In this document: piece by piece, positions 12,411 through 24,441 of the stretch
Layout of the letters: every line of letters begins with the position of its first letter
Position numbering within the stretch: position 1 is the stretch's first letter
Source of the DNA: Gossypium raimondii
Taxonomy: Eukaryota; Streptophyta; Magnoliopsida; Malvales; Malvaceae
DNA: 64,000 bases
Direction of reading: 5' to 3'
NCBI RefSeq assembly: GCF_025698545.1
Contig: NC_068569.1
Location: forward strand, 16,430,001 to 16,494,000
Notes under the pieces: model-generated
Seen by the model: the letters and a program-made list of their open reading frames with translations, nothing else
Databases searched by the model: none
Told to the model about the DNA's origin: nothing
Program-made: the position numbers and the translations under genes

Positions 12411-13950
12411 ACCTTTTATAACTTTAATTTATTGTTATATCATTAATTTTTTAGGTATAAGAGGTTTGGCCCGCTCCTCCAAACTCTAAAATAGACTAAA
12501 TTTTAGAGTCAATAACAATTATTGTTGGTGTATTTGCAACTTATGTGGATTTAATAATAATGGATAATATGAACCTTGTGTGTTGGTTTGGTAGGTACGG
12601 AGTTCACCGCCTCAAGTGTAGCTTGGGTTCAAGTCGTACTAGACGTGTTGTTGTTAGAGCTTTGCGCTCCTCTTGTAATTTATCAAAAAAAAGTAAAAAT
12701 AAAGGACACTAATTCTCGATTCAACTAATTTGATCGGTTCAATAAATAATTAAAATACAAATAGCAAAATTACATACTCCTAATGAACAGAAAATCAACA
12801 CTAATACTTGAATTCTTAAAACTAAATTTCGCTTTCATACTATTTAATTCAAGCCTTTTGCTTTCATTTTATTGTTAATTAGTATATCCAAAACATGATA
12901 ACTTATGTAATTAACCTGGGGACCAAAATCAAAATTCTCATCCATTTATTTTTTAACTTTTAATTTAATCCATGATAAATGGAGTGATGGTAGAAAGTGG
13001 CAACTTCTTTATAAATTACCACTTAATTAACCTTTCAAGTCTTAGAAACCAAATTTAATTAACCCATTTTGAGTAAACTTGGATTGGAACGCACGTCGCC
13101 TTTGACTAATCAAAAATTGTAGCCTTGTAAGATATTGGCGAAAAAGAAGAAATCAGCTAAAATGTGGATTTGACTTTCCCTTGCATTGAAGATTGGCGTC
13201 GATCTAATTTAAGTCACGAGATATCAAATCTATGTTTATCTTTTCCTAATTTAAATAAATAGCAACGGCACCGTTTGGCACTAAGAAATATAAACTAGGG
13301 GAAAGTTTTACTAGTGTTGGAATTGGAGATATGTTTCCGACACGTCAATTCTCAAGCCACAACTTTGCATTATGCATCTATTTGGATCGATGTGGACTAA
13401 CACGTAAAGCAACAAAAAATCCAAAAATTGGTGAGAGAAAATCAACGACAGAATAAGAAACACTTTTTCTTTTTGCAAAATGGAAAAATTAGAGTCGTTC
13501 TCCTACGCTCGGCCGCATCACATTTGTGTGCGTCTCAACTGACCAAGACTTGACTTTTGAAAAACAAAAATAAACATGTATCCAATTATTAACTGACACG
13601 AGGGAATCGATGTGGTATTATTGTCATCTTAAAATGTAGAGAACCAACTCCACTAGTGGAAGCTGACGATTACAGGAATTGGATGATAAGAACGACCGCA
13701 GGAAATCCGATATATTTTCGTTCATGCTTCATAGCTCCCCTTGGTTGTCCATCCCCTATAAAATGCTGAAAATAAGAATAAATAAATAAATAAAAATCAA
13801 ACTTGCATTATTGATTTATTCCATTTTTCGCCCATGGATTGAATCATTTCTCTGCAATATCTGTCTCTCTCTCTCTCTTTTTTTGTTTTTTAGAAGCGTA
13901 CGGACTAAAAATAAAGCTCAATTGTTGTTTGGAAATTCGATAGAGCAAGG
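12411..13950. other. Upstream region of the TMEM53-like gene
   Basis: Intergenic DNA without a supported gene apart from a SINE-like stretch at about 12575-12695. From about 13080 onward it is likely the 5' regulatory region of the gene starting at 13955. A TATA-like ctataaaatg lies at 13755-13764, about 190 bp before the ATG, followed by a CT-rich stretch at 13861-13880 that would fall in the leader. Confidence 0.45.
12575..12695 (+). mobile_element. Possible tRNA-derived SINE
   Basis: About 120 bp with a loose A-box-like TTGGTTTGGTAGGTAC near 12582 and, about 40 bp later, a B-box-like GGGTTCAAGTC near 12629, the spacing of an internal RNA polymerase III promoter. It is followed by an A-rich end (tcaaaaaaaag). 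The stem pairing of a true tRNA is absent. No clear target duplication was seen. Confidence 0.35.
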
Positions 13951-13954
13951 GAGA

Positions 13955-16818
13955 ATGTGGGGATTTGGGGGGAGATATTATTGGGGGAGAAAGGAAAGGG
14001 TGGAAAGAAGGAGAGGGGAAGGGGGAGGGATAATTGTAGTATTTGCTTGGATGTCGAGTCAAGAGAAGCACTTGAAGAACTATGTTCAGCTTTACGCTTC
14101 TTTGGGTTGGGATTCATTGGTTTGTCATTCAGAGTTCCTAAACATGTATGGGTCTTCAGCTATATTCGGCTTTGGATTCCCTTTTTTATTTAACTATTAA
14201 TGGTTGCTGGATGCTTTTGGCTTGCTGTACCACTTGATTTCCAGTGCTGTGAAATTGTTCTTTCTTGATGGTGGGGAATTAGAATCATTGACCCTTACTT
14301 TTAAATGCTTCATCTGGAATTTCTTTGATTGTTTTACATTTCTGATTATAAAGGAATATGCTATGCAAATGTTAAATGAAGTTAAATCTTTGATTGATAC
14401 TTTTGGACTGAAATTCGATGTGCACCTGCTCAAGGCTGACTGAATTTGGAGTTGGATTTTGATGTTTGTAATCTGTGTAGGTTCTTCCCCGAGAAGGCTG
14501 CAGCTCTAGCACATGATCTTCTTAAGGAACTTGTTGAGGTAACTCAATTCATTCAATCAGTGTCTTACAAAGGGAAAGCTTCATTTCATATGGTTTCCTC
14601 TGAAGTCTGAACACAGTCTGTCTAAAGTGTTTCAAGATGGAAAGATTAGTTTCCTGCCAATGCTTTCAATCTTCACTTTTTCAGTAACCCTGTATTCTGA
14701 AATTTTATGCTTTAGTGCATTGAGTGGGTTTTTCTCTTTTTGGTTGCATGCAGGAGCTAAAGATTAGGCCATGCCCTGTGGTCTTTTCATCTTTTTCTGG
14801 TGGCCCTAAGGCCTGCATGTACAAGGTTCTTCAGGTCATACTTTGAAAACTCCATTTGTTTTTAACCTTATATGTGAAAATACTTGTTTCCATTTGTTTC
14901 TGTGCTGATATAACTTTATGATTTCTTTGCTGCAGATGATTGAGGGATCCTGTGAAGTGGAAGTAAATCCAGTATGTTATCTTTCGACAACTTTTACATC
15001 ATGCTATTGTATTCATTCTTTCCCATTTTCTTTTGATTACTGAATAGATAAAAATTGGTTTTGTTGTTAAGAGAAATATTACCACATCAATCCTGACAAT
15101 CATTGTCTCTCTTTTCCATATGACATAAAAATAAACCAATTGTTGGTATAATGGCATTTCGGAAAAATGCGTTCCTAGAGTAATAATCAATATGGTTTAT
15201 GAACATTGCTACGGACATTTAAGTTCTACTTGTCTAGTAAATCTTCTTTTACTTCCAATGAAGGATGACCTCCAACTGGTGAAGGAGTGCTTTTCAGGCC
15301 ATATTTTTGATTCCAGTCCTGTGGATTTTACCAGTGATTTGGGTGCTCGATTTGTTGTTCACCCAACAGTTCTCAGAATGTCTCATCCTCCAAGAATAGC
15401 ATCATGGATAGCAAATGGCATTGCTTCTGGACTTGATGCTCTCTTCCTCAGCAGGTTTGAATCCCATCGTGCTGAGTATTGGCAGACTCTATATGCTTCT
15501 ATTGTAAGTGTACTATAAATTTTATTAGTTAACTTATTACTTCCATTTTTCTTATATTTATAGTTTACTCATTACCATTCTTTTGCAGAGGATGGGGGGC
15601 CCATATCTCATATTATGCTCGGAAACTGACGATCTTGCTCCTTATCAAATCATCCACAATTTCGCTCAAAGAATACAACAACTTGGGGGTGACGTAAAAC
15701 TTGTTAAGTTTAATGGTTCATCTCATGTAGGTCTGTTTCTAAACTTATGAGAAACTGCTTATATTAGAACATGATCATACTATATATAAAGTGTTAATCA
15801 GGGTTCGGCAACACAGTTGTAACATATTGGGACTGTGTGGTTGGGGGGGTGGGACTTATTATTGATAGTCATTCATTTGTCTTCAAGCATCCGTCACATG
15901 GGTCCGGACCCATGTTGTTTGCATGCATAAGAATAGGTTTGTTAATTTATTTCTTAAACATAAGCCTAGCTGATGCATCAGTGGAGAAAAATGAAAGAAG
16001 AAGGAGATCAAAAAGAGAAGGAGAAGATGTACAGAATAGAGAAATTTCTTGTAACTGTTTCTAGTTGGTCAAAGCTTCTTGATTTGAAATAACTAGGTAG
16101 TTGGTGGTGAAATTATCATAGATCACTTATATAACTTTAACAAATCTGGATATATAAGATGTGGTGGAGTCCAGCAAATATGTAGAATTGATAAAATGAA
16201 TTCCTAAAATATAATAATTTCATTTGCAGCAGTAGCTTTAGCTTCTTGTATTTGAATACAATCTGAAAGCTTATTGAGGCAATAGCATCGGCATTCAACT
16301 TGTGTCAATTAATGGTCTTTACAGGTCATTATCGGGATTATCCAGTTGATTACAGGGCTGCTGTGACTGAGCTTCTTGGTAAGGCATCTGCCTTATATTT
16401 TGGAAGAATTCAACAACTTGAGGGTGAACAAGTGGGATCAGCTGGGGCACATGATGAGATCTCTGAGCCAATCTCCAATATCAGCAAAACAGCCTTAAGC
16501 CCAAACCTGAGTTTTCAGGGAACTCCTCTGATGCAAAGTGATCATTTCCTCTTGCCTAGTTCAATAGAATACTATGAAGGTAGAGATTTTGGGTCTGTAC
16601 AAGATGAACAAAAGGAAAGCCTAATCCGTTTGCCTCAACCCTCAAGCATTGATGTCAATGGGGTTCTTGGTCAAATACTTTTTGATGTCTGTGTCCCCAA
16701 GGATGTCGAAGGTTGGGATATGAAGTCATCAGATTCCTCGAGCCGACACCCTTATACTTCTCTGTGGCGGAATTCCCATTTCAATCCAATCAAATGCATT
16801 CGTCGGTCCAGACTATAA
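13955..16818 (+). CDS. TMEM53/DUF829 alpha/beta-hydrolase-like protein
   Basis: Exons 13955-14145, 14481-14538, 14754-14834, 14936-14971, 15264-15503, 15589-15730, 16325-16818; 413 aa. All junctions are GT-AG and keep phase. The protein has the DUF829 (TMEM53) alpha/beta-hydrolase pattern: the early strand GGIIVVFAWM near residues 24-33, a nucleophile elbow FSSFSGGPKA with Ser98, and candidate acid Asp216/217 (SETDDLAP) and His248 (GSSHVGHY), so the catalytic triad is present. Family members are hydrolase-like proteins of unsettled substrate; animal TMEM53 sits in the nuclear envelope. The start follows the leader and gives a glycine/arginine-rich N-terminus. The C-terminal 110 residues are polar and variable, with little recognisable structure. 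Exon 5's acceptor (ccaatgaag) is weak in pyrimidines but is the only one keeping the frame. Confidence 0.88.
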
Positions 16819-17509
16819 CATACCTTACTGACTACTTTCAGCACAGGCTTTTTCCTGAATTTGCAGAACCCGTAATCTTACCGGCATGAGAATTAAATGG
16901 AGCCTCACCATAGCAAAATGGGACCGCCAAAGGTACAAGAAGGGGCAATGTGAATGGATGGCGAGATGTGATCTCTAATTCTGTTTCGTAGGCCACTAAT
17001 GATTACTTGCCATGATTTGAGCTAATAAGACCTCTGTTCCCAGTTCCAACATAAACAATAAACAGTCACTTTACTATTCATGCTCTAAATTTGATGTGGA
17101 GTTTCTTAGAATCACCATCATAATGAAAATAAAACGTTATTGCGCTAATGCTTCTAAATTGCAAGATCATGAACCTAGATTACCAGGGTAGAAATTCTCT
17201 GTTTCACGTGAAAAAGGAAAAAGCTTATTTGTATAGCATAGAAGTAGGGAAGGCAAAAGGTATTTAGTTTCCCATTTCATATTATTTGTATTTATCATTT
17301 CTTAACCCTCCAAAGAGATCTATATCAGTAGTTGATATTGTAGATTTGGGGTCTGTATATTTCTCGATATTCATGTATTTTTCCGTTATATAGATTTTGA
17401 CATTTATGAATTTATATTATAATTGTGTTTATTTATATCATACTTCAGTTATTTTCTATGTCCAAAATTATAAGACCATAAATAAACCTCCTTTACACAT
17501 TGTAAATTA
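16819..17509. other. 3' region of the TMEM53-like gene
   Basis: Presumed 3' UTR and downstream DNA. An aaaataaaac motif near 17125 is a candidate polyadenylation signal. No further gene is supported. Confidence 0.4.
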
Positions 17510-19153
17510 TGTAACGCCTCGAAATGTTTGGGATCATAATTTGTGCCGTAGGCGAAATGAATTCCTGAGTACAAGCATCGCATTAAATGTGATATGGGAA
17601 ATCATCGAGATACGAGTAAAGGTGATTCAAGGACTAATTTATAAAGGAAAGTAAACTAGCGTGTAATGTAAGGGAGAAAAGAAGTGAATTAATTAGGATT
17701 TATGAAGGACCAATAGAGAAGTTTGGCCAAGGACTCGTCAAGTAAAATTTCCATGACATTAGAAAGCAGGTGGAGATGGGACTAATGAAGGCCATAGATT
17801 AGCATTATGTTGAGTGGGAATAATTGTCAACCGTGGGATCAATCTTTAGTGTAGATAATTTGGGTGGGTTTGGATGGACGGTGTGTTTATCTTTGGTTAG
17901 TATAAAAATAGCAGTAGCTGTGAGATTAGATATTGTAACAATACTGTAGCATGAGACAAAAAAAAAAGCTAAACGCACCATACTGAAATTAATCTCCCAT
18001 CCAAAGGGCCCTTCATTAAATTAAAACTCTATCCATTCTCTCTCTCCTATCCACCTTAGAATAAGAACAAAAAAGAATACTCGTCTTCTTCCTCACGGCT
18101 TAAGCCAAGAAAAAGAGAGAATTTCTATGGTTTTCACCTTATTGCCATGAGTATTATCTTCGAAGTGGAGGAAGTCTTAGAACTTTTTAGTTAAATTGAG
18201 AGAATAGAAACAAAGTACAGAGTGAGCCCATTCCTTGGTGAAGGAAAGGTGAAGCTTGTGCTTGAATATAGGTTTCGGTCAAGCTTGTGAGTGAAGGGCC
18301 AAGCACTAAAGGCAAGACCCAAGTGCTGGATGAGTGAAACTTAAGCAAGATTAGAAAGCTTTGGCAATTTCGGTTTGTGCTCTACAAGCTTGAATTTATA
18401 TTATGTTAGGCTTAATTGTTTAGGAGATTTAGTTGTTATAATTTATACTCATAGATATTAATCTAATTGAAAGAGGTGAAGCATGTCAATTGTAGATTAA
18501 TAAGCTTCAAATGTTTAAAGAGTGTGGATACAAAATTAGCAATATTGTTTCATTTATAATCTTTTACAAAAGAAAATATTTCTTGAAATAAACATTGTTT
18601 GAGAATAATTATGTTTAAAACAATCATTTGTAATATCTATATTTAGAACAATTCTCATTTAGTGTAGTTCGAACAACTAAAGGTTGGAATAACTCTTATT
18701 TAGAATAATGACATTTCAAGAACGGTTATATTTAAAACAATCATTGCTTGGAACAATTTTTATTTAAATTGGTTTCTTCTCCTAGAAGAGTCATTATTCA
18801 AAGCAAGTTCTTCTAACAAAAATATCACTATAAAATAACTATTATTCAGAACAACCTTTATATTGAGAATAATTAATTGAGAGCAACTTGTGTTTGGAAT
18901 AAGTCAAAATATTTTTTATTCAAGAACAATCATTTGTATTGTGTGTCTCAAGAGATTTTTGCAAAAGATGTTTCACATTGTTTCACCAAAGTAAAAGAAT
19001 TAGAACTAACCCCGAAATATGGCAGAATCGTTGAGTTATCTTCACTCTTGATATGTACAGAAGAGTCTAGTTTGGTGGATCAAATATGAATGTAATTGAA
19101 AGGTTTTCTTCACTATTCAGTATTACCATCACCAACAAAACTCTTCATAATGC

Positions 19154-19190
<37 letters not shown>

Positions 19191-19561
19191 CTACCATAAA
19201 ATTAGTTACAAATTTAGGGTTTAAGTTTACATATCACTAATATAAAAATATACATTATAATAAAATAGTTATATATGAGGTTGCATATTATTAATAATCT
19301 ATCTTAATTATATAATGTTAATTGTATGTATTATAGTCTACCTTTAAATAGTTATATGTTTAAGATTTATGTTGCAAATCATTAATTAAAGAATGCACAT
19401 TATAATATTATAATTGTATTCAAATATTATACATTCATACTTTACTTATATATAACAATTGATATATTATATGTTATTAAACATGTATGTATATTATTTT
19501 ATAATATAGTATGTACTAAATAAAACTACATACGTTATAAAATAAATTCATATTATAATAT
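17510..19561. other. Intergenic repeats, probable old LTR remnant
   Basis: At 17510 the sequence TGTAACGCCTCGAAATG has the form of an LTR start, and 17510-18400 has the AG-rich character of a degraded retrotransposon, but no matching end was found. At about 17870-18013, gggtttggatgg and its near complement ccatccaaaggg bracket roughly 145 bp, a possible small MITE. From 18560 to 18900 there are imperfect 25-40 bp repeats built from gaacaac and ttatttaaa words. An AT microsatellite lies at 19156-19187. No protein gene is supported. Confidence 0.35.
19156..19187. repeat. (AT)n microsatellite
   Basis: About 16 uninterrupted AT dinucleotides. Confidence 0.95.
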
Positions 19562-20838
19562 TGATGGTCACTAAACTAACTATAATTACGACAAAGACAA
19601 GTGCACCTATCGAATAATAGTATAGCTATGGTGAGTAGAGAATAATGTATCCACGAGGACTAAAAGCACTAGTAATTACTGTTTTTCTATTATTTAGCCA
19701 ACAAATTGATGAGATTGTTTTTAATCTAAAATTAACTAAACTAATTTACTAACAACGCAACAGAGAATGAATTAGGAAAATAATTGAAGATAACCAATGA
19801 GATAAATAATACCCAAGAAAGAATCCACCTAGACTTCACCTATTATTCTGAATCTGAATTAAACGATTTGTTCATTTGTGTCTTGATCAGTAGAAATCCC
19901 TAAATTATGCTAATATCTCTTTCGAGAGCAAGAACAACTGACTCTAGGTTGATTAATTGAAATCTCTTTCTAATTAAAACCCTTATTGTCGCATTAACTC
20001 GATCTATGGATTCCCCTATTAGATTTGAAACTAATCCGGTAGATTTATGTCGTCCTATTTTTAGGATTGCATGCAACTCTACTCAATTATGCTAGATCTA
20101 CTCTTAAATAAGGACTTTTGCTCCACTGAAATAAGCATATTAAACATGAATTAATATCCTGAAAATATTAAAACACAAAATAAACATACATAATTGAGAA
20201 TAAGAATCAAGTATTTATCATGTAAATCAGAAATCGAATAATACAATTCATTATAGGTTTCATCTTCCCTAGGTATCTAGGGAATTTAGTTCATAATCTG
20301 GAATGGAAACATCTCAAAATTAGGATAACAACAAGACATAAAGAAACTCAATAAAACTTCGACTGAAATTAATGGAGATATTCAATCTTGAAGGAGATCC
20401 ACTTCCGAGTTGATTCTGATGGCGTTCTTTGAATCTTTTCTTCGTTCTTCTCTCCGTCCCCCCCTTCGACCTTCTTCTAATATGTATTTATAGACTTTAG
20501 AATGCTTAGAAAGCCTAAAAATTAGATTTTTCCTTGTAGTTGGGAAGCATGGTGCGATATCAACACGGGCTGGCACAAGGGCGTGTGGCCAGCCAGTGTG
20601 GCTCACACGGGCTTGTGTCCAGCTCATATGGAAATGCCCAGCCTGTGTCGATCCTGAAAACAGCTGTTTTTGTCCGATTTTGGCTTGTTTTTCGCTCCTT
20701 TCACTCCCCTATGCTCACCTAAGTATAGAAACATGAATTTAAAGGACTAGGAGCATCAAATTCACTAATTTACATATTAAATCATCCAAAAATGCATCAA
20801 GAATGAGATTAAAAATATGTTACTTTTATGGCTTATCA
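19562..20838 (-). mobile_element. Solo LTR with aatat target duplication
   Basis: A 1277-bp solo LTR beginning TGATGGTCACT and ending GGCTTATCA, flanked by a perfect 5-bp duplication aatat (19557-19561 and 20839-20843). It carries the stretch acaagtgcacctatcgaa near 19598, frequent in plant gypsy LTRs. On the minus strand a promoter-like tctataaatac at 20484-20494 is followed by a CT-poor leader, so the element probably points leftward. It is unrelated to the long LTRs in this window except for a short CACACGG/GGCTTGTGT tract at 20560-20650. No internal region or second LTR is present. Confidence 0.82.
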
Positions 20839-21956
20839 AATATTATTTTAATTATATAAACATTAATTAATTTTTGGTTTAAAGTAATTTAGCGAATTGA
20901 TCAAATATAAAGAGGAGAAACACGAATTTAGAAATTCTAATGATCCAAGTTTATGATTACATATGATTTAAGATAAGCTATATGAGATTTTAGAATAAGA
21001 TATCAAAGAATATATTTTTTATTAAAATTTATTATATTTAATTTTAGAAAGCATTTTTATATGTTGTTTATTAATTTGAGGAAATTATAATCAATATTTA
21101 AAGCATAACTTTATATATACGGGTCTTGACTTCAAACCTTGTTAAAAGTAAATATTTGGATTCAGATAATGGATATCTGAAGGGGTGTATCACGTCCACG
21201 ATATTTGAATCTGCACAATTTAAATAAGATATCTGTAAATATTTAATTTTGGCAATTGCTAGGGATAAGACAACTCCCTGTCCTTCCCTAAGTGATCGAC
21301 ACTACTCAGATTTTTGTGAAATTGAGTTTGATTGAGGTGATTTTGGAAAAAAAAAAAAAAAACCATACATAAACCCAAATCGCCACCAACAACATCGATG
21401 CCTTCTCCAAATAACCTACACCACTCTAATTTATGTGAAATCGGGTTTAACGGTAGTGATTTGGGCACAAAACACCATAAGTTAGCCCAAATCGTTACCA
21501 ATAGCACCGATTTGGTGGCAATCCCGTAACAGTGCCCTCATTTTACTATAGTATTATTTAATTAAATAATTTGGATTTAATATTTTTCTTTTAGCTAGTC
21601 CATTTTCACTTTCTTATTATTTAAGTAAAATAATATTATTTTTATATCATATTGTTGAAAATGTCAAATTCTAATATTTTAAAGGTTAAAAGATTTTTTC
21701 AATCTCTTTCAATTTCAAAATTGAGTAAATTGGTTCCTCTCAGAAAAATTGGATAAGGATTAAATTTGTCATTAATTGCTCACTTTCAAAATTGATAAGA
21801 TTAAATTGCTCTAATTTTTTTGAGAAGGACCAATTTGCTTAACATCAAAATTAAGAGGGACTGGAGAGGTTATTTCACCTATTTTAAAAGCTTAAAAAAG
21901 GGTTGTATCAGAAAAGAAATCATAGTTGACATTTGACTTGAAAACCAGAAAAGCAT
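20839..21956. other. Upstream region of farnesol dehydrogenase gene
   Basis: AT-rich intergenic DNA containing an imperfect tandem duplication at 21283-21520 and a poly-A run near 21350. The last few hundred bases are presumably the promoter of the gene starting at 21957; no clear TATA box was identified. Confidence 0.4.
21283..21520. repeat. Imperfect 119-bp tandem duplication
   Basis: Two diverged units of about 119 bp, 21283-21401 and 21402-21520. Both run through cttcyc..., acactact / accactct, tgtgaaatygrgttt, ggtgattt and cccaaatcg. Each unit also holds an inverted pair gatttgg/ccaaatc. Function unknown. Confidence 0.5.
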
Positions 21957-23356
21957 ATGAAGATACTGCTAACTGGCGCATCGGGTTATCTAGGTGGAAG
22001 GCTGTGCCACGCTCTGGTAAACCGCGGCTACACCGTCCGAGCCTTGGTCCGGCGCACCAGCGACCTCTCTGGCCTTCCTTCATCTTCACCCACCGATGGA
22101 GCTTCTCTGGAACTCGCGTACGGCGACGTCACCGACTACCCATCCCTCCTGGACGCCTGCTCCGACTGCGACATCATCTTCCACACCGCCGCCCTCGTCG
22201 AACCCTGGCTTCCAGATCACTCTAGATTCTTCTCCGTAAGCTCAATCGAATTTCACTTCCCACTTAATAACTCCTTTTTAACTTATGTACTGACATCTCG
22301 TCATCAAATTGTTCAATGAAAGGTCAACGTTGGTGGTCTGAAGAACCTGTTGCAAGCAGCTAAGGAGACGAAGACGATTAATAAGATCATTTACACGTCT
22401 TCGTTCTTCGCTTTTGGTCCTACCGATGGATATATCGCCGATGAGAATCAAGTAAAAAAGAAACAGTTAATCACTCAGATTAAAAGATTCAATAAGTGAA
22501 AGACATTTTGTTTCTGATTTTGTAAATACTGATTGGCAGATTCACCTGGAGAAAGCTTTCTGCACGGAGTACGAGAAATCAAAGGCCGCCGCCGATAAGG
22601 TTGCTTTGCAAGCTATAGCTGAGGGGATGCCAATTGTTCCGGTTTATCCAGGTGTAATTTATGGCCCTGGCAAGCTTACCACAGGCAATGTTGTTGCTCA
22701 ATTAGTAAGAATTTCTTTCAATTTCTGTGTATTTTGTTTTACAACTTGTGTTAATTATAAGATTGAATTGTACTTTTTCTTTTCCAGTTAATTGAGCGGT
22801 TTAATTGGCGATTACCTGGTTACATAGGCCGTGGAAATGATAAGTTTTCTTTTAGTCATGTTGATGATGTAGTAGAGGGCCATATTGCAGCCATGGAAAA
22901 GGGTCGACTAGGGGAAAGATATTTACTTACGGGAGAAAATGCATCATTCAGGCATGTTTTTGATATAGCTGCCATTATCACTGGAACTGCTAGGCCTAAA
23001 TTCAACATCCCTTTAGGCTTGATTGAAGTTTATGGATGGATTTCTGTTCTTTTTGCCCGAATTACAGGAAAGCTTCCTCTCATTAGTCCCCCGGTATGAT
23101 CTGCTCTATGGCTTCCATCCATCAATATACTTGCATTTAAACCTGTTCAAATCTGTAATGTTTCCTACAATCTTCTTAATATTTCACAAGAACCCTTTAT
23201 TCCATTTTTGAGCAGACTGTGCATGTCTTAAGACATCAATGGGCATATACTTGTGACAAGGCCAAACTGGAGTTGGATTATAGACCTAGAAGCTTGAAAG
23301 ACGGGCTTGAAGAAATGCTCCCCTGGTTGAAGAGCTTGGGCGTGATAAAATACTAA
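21957..23356 (+). CDS. FLDH: NAD-dependent farnesol dehydrogenase-like SDR
   Basis: Exons 21957-22235, 22323-22451, 22540-22704, 22788-23093, 23216-23356; 339 aa. An extended short-chain dehydrogenase: the N-terminal TGASGYLG (Gly7, Gly10, Gly13) binds the dinucleotide, the catalytic residues are Ser119/120 (IIYTSSFFA), Tyr147 and Lys151 (YEKSK), and the segment PGVIYGPGKLT follows the active site. The conserved SHVDDVVEGH and LTGENASF segments and the C-terminal EEMLPWLKSLGVI match Arabidopsis FLDH (farnesol dehydrogenase, also labelled dihydroflavonol reductase-like) in my recollection, and the length is nearly identical. FLDH oxidises farnesol to farnesal and acts as a negative regulator of abscisic acid responses. 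Substrate here is inferred by similarity. Exon 1 is strikingly GC-rich compared with the rest of the gene. Confidence 0.9.
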
Positions 23357-23697
23357 TTACTAATATGAATTATGAAGATGTACGAACTTGATCTCATTCT
23401 TTAGGCCATTGAGAAGTATTCGATTAAATGCTGAGAGGAACCTATGTTGTTCCTTCTGTTTCATGCTTGTTGTAGCTTTAGCCGGTAGTGGCAGTAATAA
23501 GAAACTGGTTGGCTTGTTTCTTTGTGTTCAATGTTGATGAATAAGGATCACTGTTGTACGATGATTATGATTCAGGAATTCTTAATGAAATACTTGAAGC
23601 TCATTTGTATTAAACACCAATTCAGTTTTGAAAATGAGCTTTCCAGTTCAACTCAGTGTTTATATTGTGTATTTATGCCACTATTTGATGGTTATCA
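23357..23697. other. 3' region of FLDH-like gene
   Basis: Presumed 3' UTR, ending close to the target duplication of the MITE at 23706. No other gene seen. Confidence 0.4.
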
Positions 23698-23705
23698 TTT
23701 CAAGC

Positions 23706-24433
23706 TAGACCTGTCCATGGGCCGGGCCGGGTTCTGGTTGGGCCCACAAAAAATTCAGCCCGTTTACTAGGCCCGAGCCCAGCCTGGCCCGAAATATGGG
23801 CCTAAGATTTTGCCCAGGCCTGGCCCGAAGAAAAATATGGGACCCGAGTCTGGCCCGGCCCGGCCCGTTTTTAATTAAAATTAAAATTATTTTTTTAATA
23901 AAATTAAAACTAATTGTTATTAAAATTAATTGTTAGTAAAATTATCAAATTATTAATTGTTAATTGTATTAATTGTTGTAATAAAATCTAACATTTGATT
24001 AGTAAATTTATCAAATTATTAATTGTATTAATTGTATTAATTGTTGTAATAAAATCTAACATTTGATTAGTAAATTTATCAAATTATTAATTGTATTAAT
24101 TGTATTAATTGTTGTAACAAAATCTAACATTTGATTAGTAAAACAAACTTGATGTTTTATTATTATTATTTTGTAACACTAGTTAATGAAATGAAAGTAA
24201 ATAAACTTAAAATAAAAAACTATTATATTTTAAAAATAAAAAAATATATTTAATATTTTTCGGGCCGGGCCGGGCCCGGGCCAAAAAACTTGCCCGAGGC
24301 CCGGCCCATTTTTTAAACGGACCTAAAATTTTGCCGAAGCCCATATTTCGGGCCTATATTTTTACCTAAACCCTCCCATATTTCGGGCGGGCCATCGGAC
24401 CGGGCCGGGCCGCCTGGCCCATGGACAGGTCTA
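23706..24433. mobile_element. MITE of hAT type, GGGCC-rich ends
   Basis: A 728-bp element with terminal inverted repeats tagacctgtccatgggcc (23706) and the complementary ggcccatggacaggtcta (ending 24433), flanked by a perfect 8-bp duplication tttcaagc (23698-23705 and 24434-24441), the duplication length of hAT transposons. Subterminal regions are packed with GGGCCGGG/CCCGGCCC words at both ends; the centre is AT-rich and contains a 68-bp tandem repeat. There is no transposase. It lies about 350 bp past the FLDH-like stop codon, in or just after the 3' UTR. Confidence 0.85.
23930..24140. repeat. 68-bp tandem repeat inside the MITE
   Basis: About three copies with a 68-bp period; the word aaatctaac recurs at 23984, 24052 and 24120, with ttgattagtaaatttatc following each. 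The copies are almost identical, so the expansion is recent relative to the element. Confidence 0.8.
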
Positions 24434-24441
24434 TTTCAAGC

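Noticed and set aside
15837..16064. 75-codon frame in the TMEM53-like gene
   Set aside because: Lies entirely within intron 6 defined by flanking exons and has no similarity to the protein.
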